The notes under the pieces are model-generated. The model did not search any database. It was given only the letters and a program-made list of their open reading frames with translations, and had not been told where the DNA came from. Position numbers and translations under genes: made by a program. A stretch of 64,000 nucleotides of DNA from Microthrixaceae bacterium (GTDB lineage Bacteria > Actinomycetota > Acidimicrobiia > Acidimicrobiales > Iamiaceae): the NCBI GenBank assembly GCA_016702505.1, contig JADJDU010000014.1:66052-130051 (forward strand), given 5' to 3'. Shown in pieces: positions 61,625 through 64,000 of this stretch (its first letter is position 1; the number at the start of each line of letters is the position of its first letter).

Positions 61625-62977
61625 TCAGCGCCGGAGGAGTTCGGAAACGGCGAAGGCGAGGTCGACGGACTGGCGCCCGTTCAGGCGCGGGTCGCACATG
61701 GTCTCGTAGCGAGATCCAAGATCGGTGTCGAAGATCTCCTCGGCGCCGCCCAAGCACTCGGTCACGTCGTCTCCGGTTAGCTCCACGTGCACGCCACCGG
61801 GCCATGTGCCCTCGGCGTCGTGAGCGGCGAAGAAGCCGGCGATCTCAGACAGGATGTCGTCGAAGCGGCGTGTCTTGTGACCGTCCGACGCGGTGAAGGT
61901 GTTGCCGTGCATGGGATCGCAGGCCCACACCACCGGATGCCCGGCATCTCGAACCGCGGCCAGCAACGGGGGGAGTCCGACCTCGATCTTGTCGGCGCCC
62001 ATCCTGGTGATGAGCGTGAGACGACCGGGCACGCGCTCTGGGTTGAGACGCTCGCACAGCGCCAAGACCTCGTCGGCCGACGCGGTCGGGCCGATCTTGG
62101 AGCCGATCGGGTTGTTCACGCCGGAGAAGAACTCGACGTGGGCGCCATCGATGTCTCGGGTTCGCTCGCCGATCCAGATCATGTGGGCCGAGCAGTCGTA
62201 CCAGTCTCCGGTGAGGGAGTCCCGGCGGGTCAGCGCCTCTTCGTAGCCCAACACCAACGCTTCGTGGGATGTGTAGAAGTCGACCTCGTGAAGGGTGGGC
62301 AGGCTGGTGGTGTCGATTCCGCACGCCTTCATGAAGCGCAGCGCTCGGTCGATCTCGCTGGCCACGCGTTCGTAGCGTTGGCCTTCGTTGCTCGACGCCA
62401 CAAACTCCTGGTTCCAGGTGTGGACCCGGTTGAGGTCGGCGTAGCCACCCTTGGTGAAGGCGCGCAACAGGTTGAGCGTGGACGAGGACTGGTTGTACGC
62501 GGCCAACAGGCGAGCCGGGTCGGGGATCCGGGCGGCCTCGGTCGGGGCGATGTCGTTGACCATGTGGCCCCGGAAGGAGGGCAAGGTCAGGTCGCCGATG
62601 GTCTCGGTGGGTGAGGAGCGGGGCTTGGCGAACTGCCCGGCTATGCGGCCCACCTTCACCGTGGGAACACCCGAGGAGTAGGTGAGCACCACCGCCATCT
62701 GGAGGATGACCTTGAGCTTGTCCCGAATGGCGTCCGCGCGGAACGCCTCGAAGGACTCGGCGCAGTCTCCGGCCTGAAGGAGGAAGGCCTCGCCGTTGGC
62801 CACGTGGCCCAGCGACTGGGTCAGGACTCGGGCCTCACCGGCGAACACCAGCGGCGGCAAGGTCCGCATCTGCTTGAGCACCGCTTCGAGCGCGGCTTCA
62901 TCAGGCCAGTCGGGCTGTTGGGCAGCCGGCTTGTCTCGCCAGGAGCTCGGGGACCAGGTGGTATCGGCGGAGGTCAC
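61625..62977 (-). CDS. aroG: Class II DAHP synthase
   Basis: 450 residues. TWSPSSWRDKPAAQQPDWPD, LLQAGDCAESF, VKVGRIAGQFAKPRS, FYTSHEALVLGYEEALTR, WACDPMHGNTF and EVTGDDVTEC-type VELTGDDVTECLGG are those of type II AroG (aroF/aroG in mycobacteria). First step of the shikimate pathway: PEP plus erythrose-4-phosphate. GTG 62977 chosen; a longer upstream frame is possible. Confidence 0.92.
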   Translation of the reverse strand: MTSADTTWSPSSWRDKPAAQQPDWPDEAALEAVLKQMRTLPPLVFAGEARVLTQSLGHVANGEAFLLQAGDCAESFEAFRADAIRDKLKVILQMAVVLTYSSGVPTVKVGRIAGQFAKPRSSPTETIGDLTLPSFRGHMVNDIAPTEAARIPDPARLLAAYNQSSSTLNLLRAFTKGGYADLNRVHTWNQEFVASSNEGQRYERVASEIDRALRFMKACGIDTTSLPTLHEVDFYTSHEALVLGYEEALTRRDSLTGDWYDCSAHMIWIGERTRDIDGAHVEFFSGVNNPIGSKIGPTASADEVLALCERLNPERVPGRLTLITRMGADKIEVGLPPLLAAVRDAGHPVVWACDPMHGNTFTASDGHKTRRFDDILSEIAGFFAAHDAEGTWPGGVHVELTGDDVTECLGGAEEIFDTDLGSRYETMCDPRLNGRQSVDLAFAVSELLRR

Positions 62978-63035
62978 GGGAAAAGCGTGGTCTACGGGGT
63001 GGCTCGGCGCAAAGCGAGATCGGTGCGGAGCGCCG

Positions 63036-63866
63036 TCAGGCGGCGTCGATACGGGATGCGGCCTCATTGCGAACGGCGATGACAGCCCGCTTCACCATGC
63101 GACGAGCGGCCTCGGCGGTGACACCCAGCTCCTCGCCGACCTCACGGTAGGAGCGGCGACGACCGTCGTGGATCCCGAATCGCTGTTCCACCGCCCGACG
63201 GGCACGGCCATCGAGCACGTCGAGAAGTCCCAGGACCTCACGGTCCTCTTCGCTCGACAGGAGCATGTCCTCGGGGCCGGGGGTGTCGTCGGCCAGAAGG
63301 TCGATCAGCTCGGAGCCGTCGTCGTCGCCGACGACCCGGTCCAGCGAGGTGGGCGTGGCCAGCCGGTGGAGGCGGGCATGCTCTTCGTCGAGCTCGTCAC
63401 CGTCGCCCGAGACCTGCCGTAGGGCAGCGCGCAGGCTGGCCGAGCGGTCACCGGGAAGACGGACCAGGCTCGCCTTCTGGTCCAGGGCCCGGCCGATGGC
63501 CTGGCGGATCCAGAAGGTGGCGTAGGTGGAGAACTTGAAGCCCTTGCGCCAGTCGAACTTGTCGACGGCGTGCTCGAGACCCAGGTTGCCTTCCTGGATT
63601 AGGTCCAAGAGATCCATGGCCGGGGGCAAGGGGTAGCGGCGGGCGATGCTCACCACCAAGCGGAGGTTGGCGCGGATGAAGCGGTCTTTGGCTCGGGCGG
63701 CGGCCCGGTCCATCCGTCGGTCCTCCGCGGTGCCCTCACCTCGGGCGATGCGCTCTCGGGCGGCTACGCCGCGCTCGATGATCTGGGAGAGCTCGCGCTC
63801 CTCCTCGGCGGTGAGCAGCGCCACCGCTCCGATCTCGTTCAGGTACTGACCAACCGAATCACTCAT
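63036..63866 (-). CDS. RNA polymerase sigma-70 family factor (group 2)
   Basis: 276 residues. Region 1.2 (SVGQYLNEIGAVALLTAEEERELSQIIERG), region 2 (RFIRANLRLVVSIARRYPLPPAMDLLDLIQEGNLGLEHAVDKFDWRKGFKFSTYATFWIRQAIGRAL) and region 4 (LDGRARRAVEQRFGIHDGRRRSYREVGEELGVTAEAARRMVKRAV). It lacks the long region 1.1 of the housekeeping factor, so a SigB-like alternative is likely. ATG 63866 has a GAGG SD; ATG 63893 is alternative. Confidence 0.85.
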   Translation of the reverse strand: MSDSVGQYLNEIGAVALLTAEEERELSQIIERGVAARERIARGEGTAEDRRMDRAAARAKDRFIRANLRLVVSIARRYPLPPAMDLLDLIQEGNLGLEHAVDKFDWRKGFKFSTYATFWIRQAIGRALDQKASLVRLPGDRSASLRAALRQVSGDGDELDEEHARLHRLATPTSLDRVVGDDDGSELIDLLADDTPGPEDMLLSSEEDREVLGLLDVLDGRARRAVEQRFGIHDGRRRSYREVGEELGVTAEAARRMVKRAVIAVRNEAASRIDAA

Positions 63867-64000
63867 GACTGCCTCTTCAACGCTGGCGCGCATCGGGTTG
63901 TTCCCGGCCCTGCTCCTCGATCGGAGCCGGTTCCGGCAGGTGGCATCCAGGTAATTTCGAACCGTGACGTCCACCCGGATCTTCCCGTCTCCATGGTGAC

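Overview
High-GC chromosomal DNA with many GTG starts, dense ATGA-type gene overlaps, several probable leaderless promoters, two F420-type (LLM) oxidoreductases, DUF2332/DUF2889 proteins, a class II DAHP synthase and a large set of mycobacterial-type steroid catabolic genes. This points to an actinobacterium, most plausibly an acidimicrobial (Ilumatobacter/Microthrix-like) lineage; the taxon is inferred from protein flavour, not from a marker gene. No rRNA, tRNA or CRISPR was recognised. Identifications come from reading the proteins against remembered families; no alignment was run.

Layout: 1-1234 end of a nitrate/taurine-type ABC importer; 1409-2661 a membrane protein and an isochorismatase-fold protein; 2830-5891 fadD3 (frameshifted), a DoxX protein and a TetR regulator; 6080-9823 an LLM oxidoreductase and an SDR/EthD/SDR/unknown operon; 9936-13358 an Asp-nucleophile hydrolase, a TMEM175-like channel, an amidase and a toxin-antitoxin pair; 13479-20188 a dienoyl-CoA isomerase, amidohydrolase, aldehyde and alcohol dehydrogenases and a methyltransferase; 20223-24061 a four-gene TetR/DCC1 operon and an ABC exporter (frameshifted); 24113-31141 secreted and surface proteins (two parallel beta-helix lipoproteins around a DUF1996 protein, a cupredoxin) plus an SDR; 31236-44135 most of the HIP pathway (fadE30-ipdF-maoC, lipid-transfer thiolase with DUF35, SDR, echA20-ipdA-ipdB); 44176-46680 an accessory interval with a decayed IS110 element and a GNAT; 46747-54555 ipdC, fadE31, a fadE32-like gene, fadA6, an LLM oxidoreductase and an SDR; 54556-64000 DUF2332, an ECF sigma/membrane-protein pair, a thiolase, assimilatory sulfate reduction (sir-cysH), class II DAHP synthase and a sigma-70 factor.

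The main result is a regulon. A 17-bp inverted repeat, TCTGACG-N3-CGTCAGA, occurs thirteen times between 2003 and 57683, nearly always at the start of a lipid/steroid catabolic gene. The genes behind it include nearly all of the set that degrades steroid rings C and D (HIP pathway: fadE30, ipdF, echA20, ipdA, ipdB, ipdC, fadE31, fadE32-like, fadA6 and two SDRs). In mycobacteria these genes answer to KstR2 through a different operator (AnCAAGnnCTTGnT). The TetR gene at 5208, close to fadD3, carries two copies over its own start codon and is the best candidate regulator. At several promoters the palindrome abuts a TAnnnT -10 element lying 7-10 nt before the start codon, implying leaderless mRNAs.

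Other notable items: four tandem TTCTTG-NN-CAAGAA palindromes before fadD3; one KstR-consensus box between the dienoyl-CoA isomerase and a divergent gene; a dispersed repeat at gene 3' ends; a perfect 10-bp stem upstream of the IS110 transposase that could belong to a bridge RNA; and three single-base frameshifts, all in short G/C runs.
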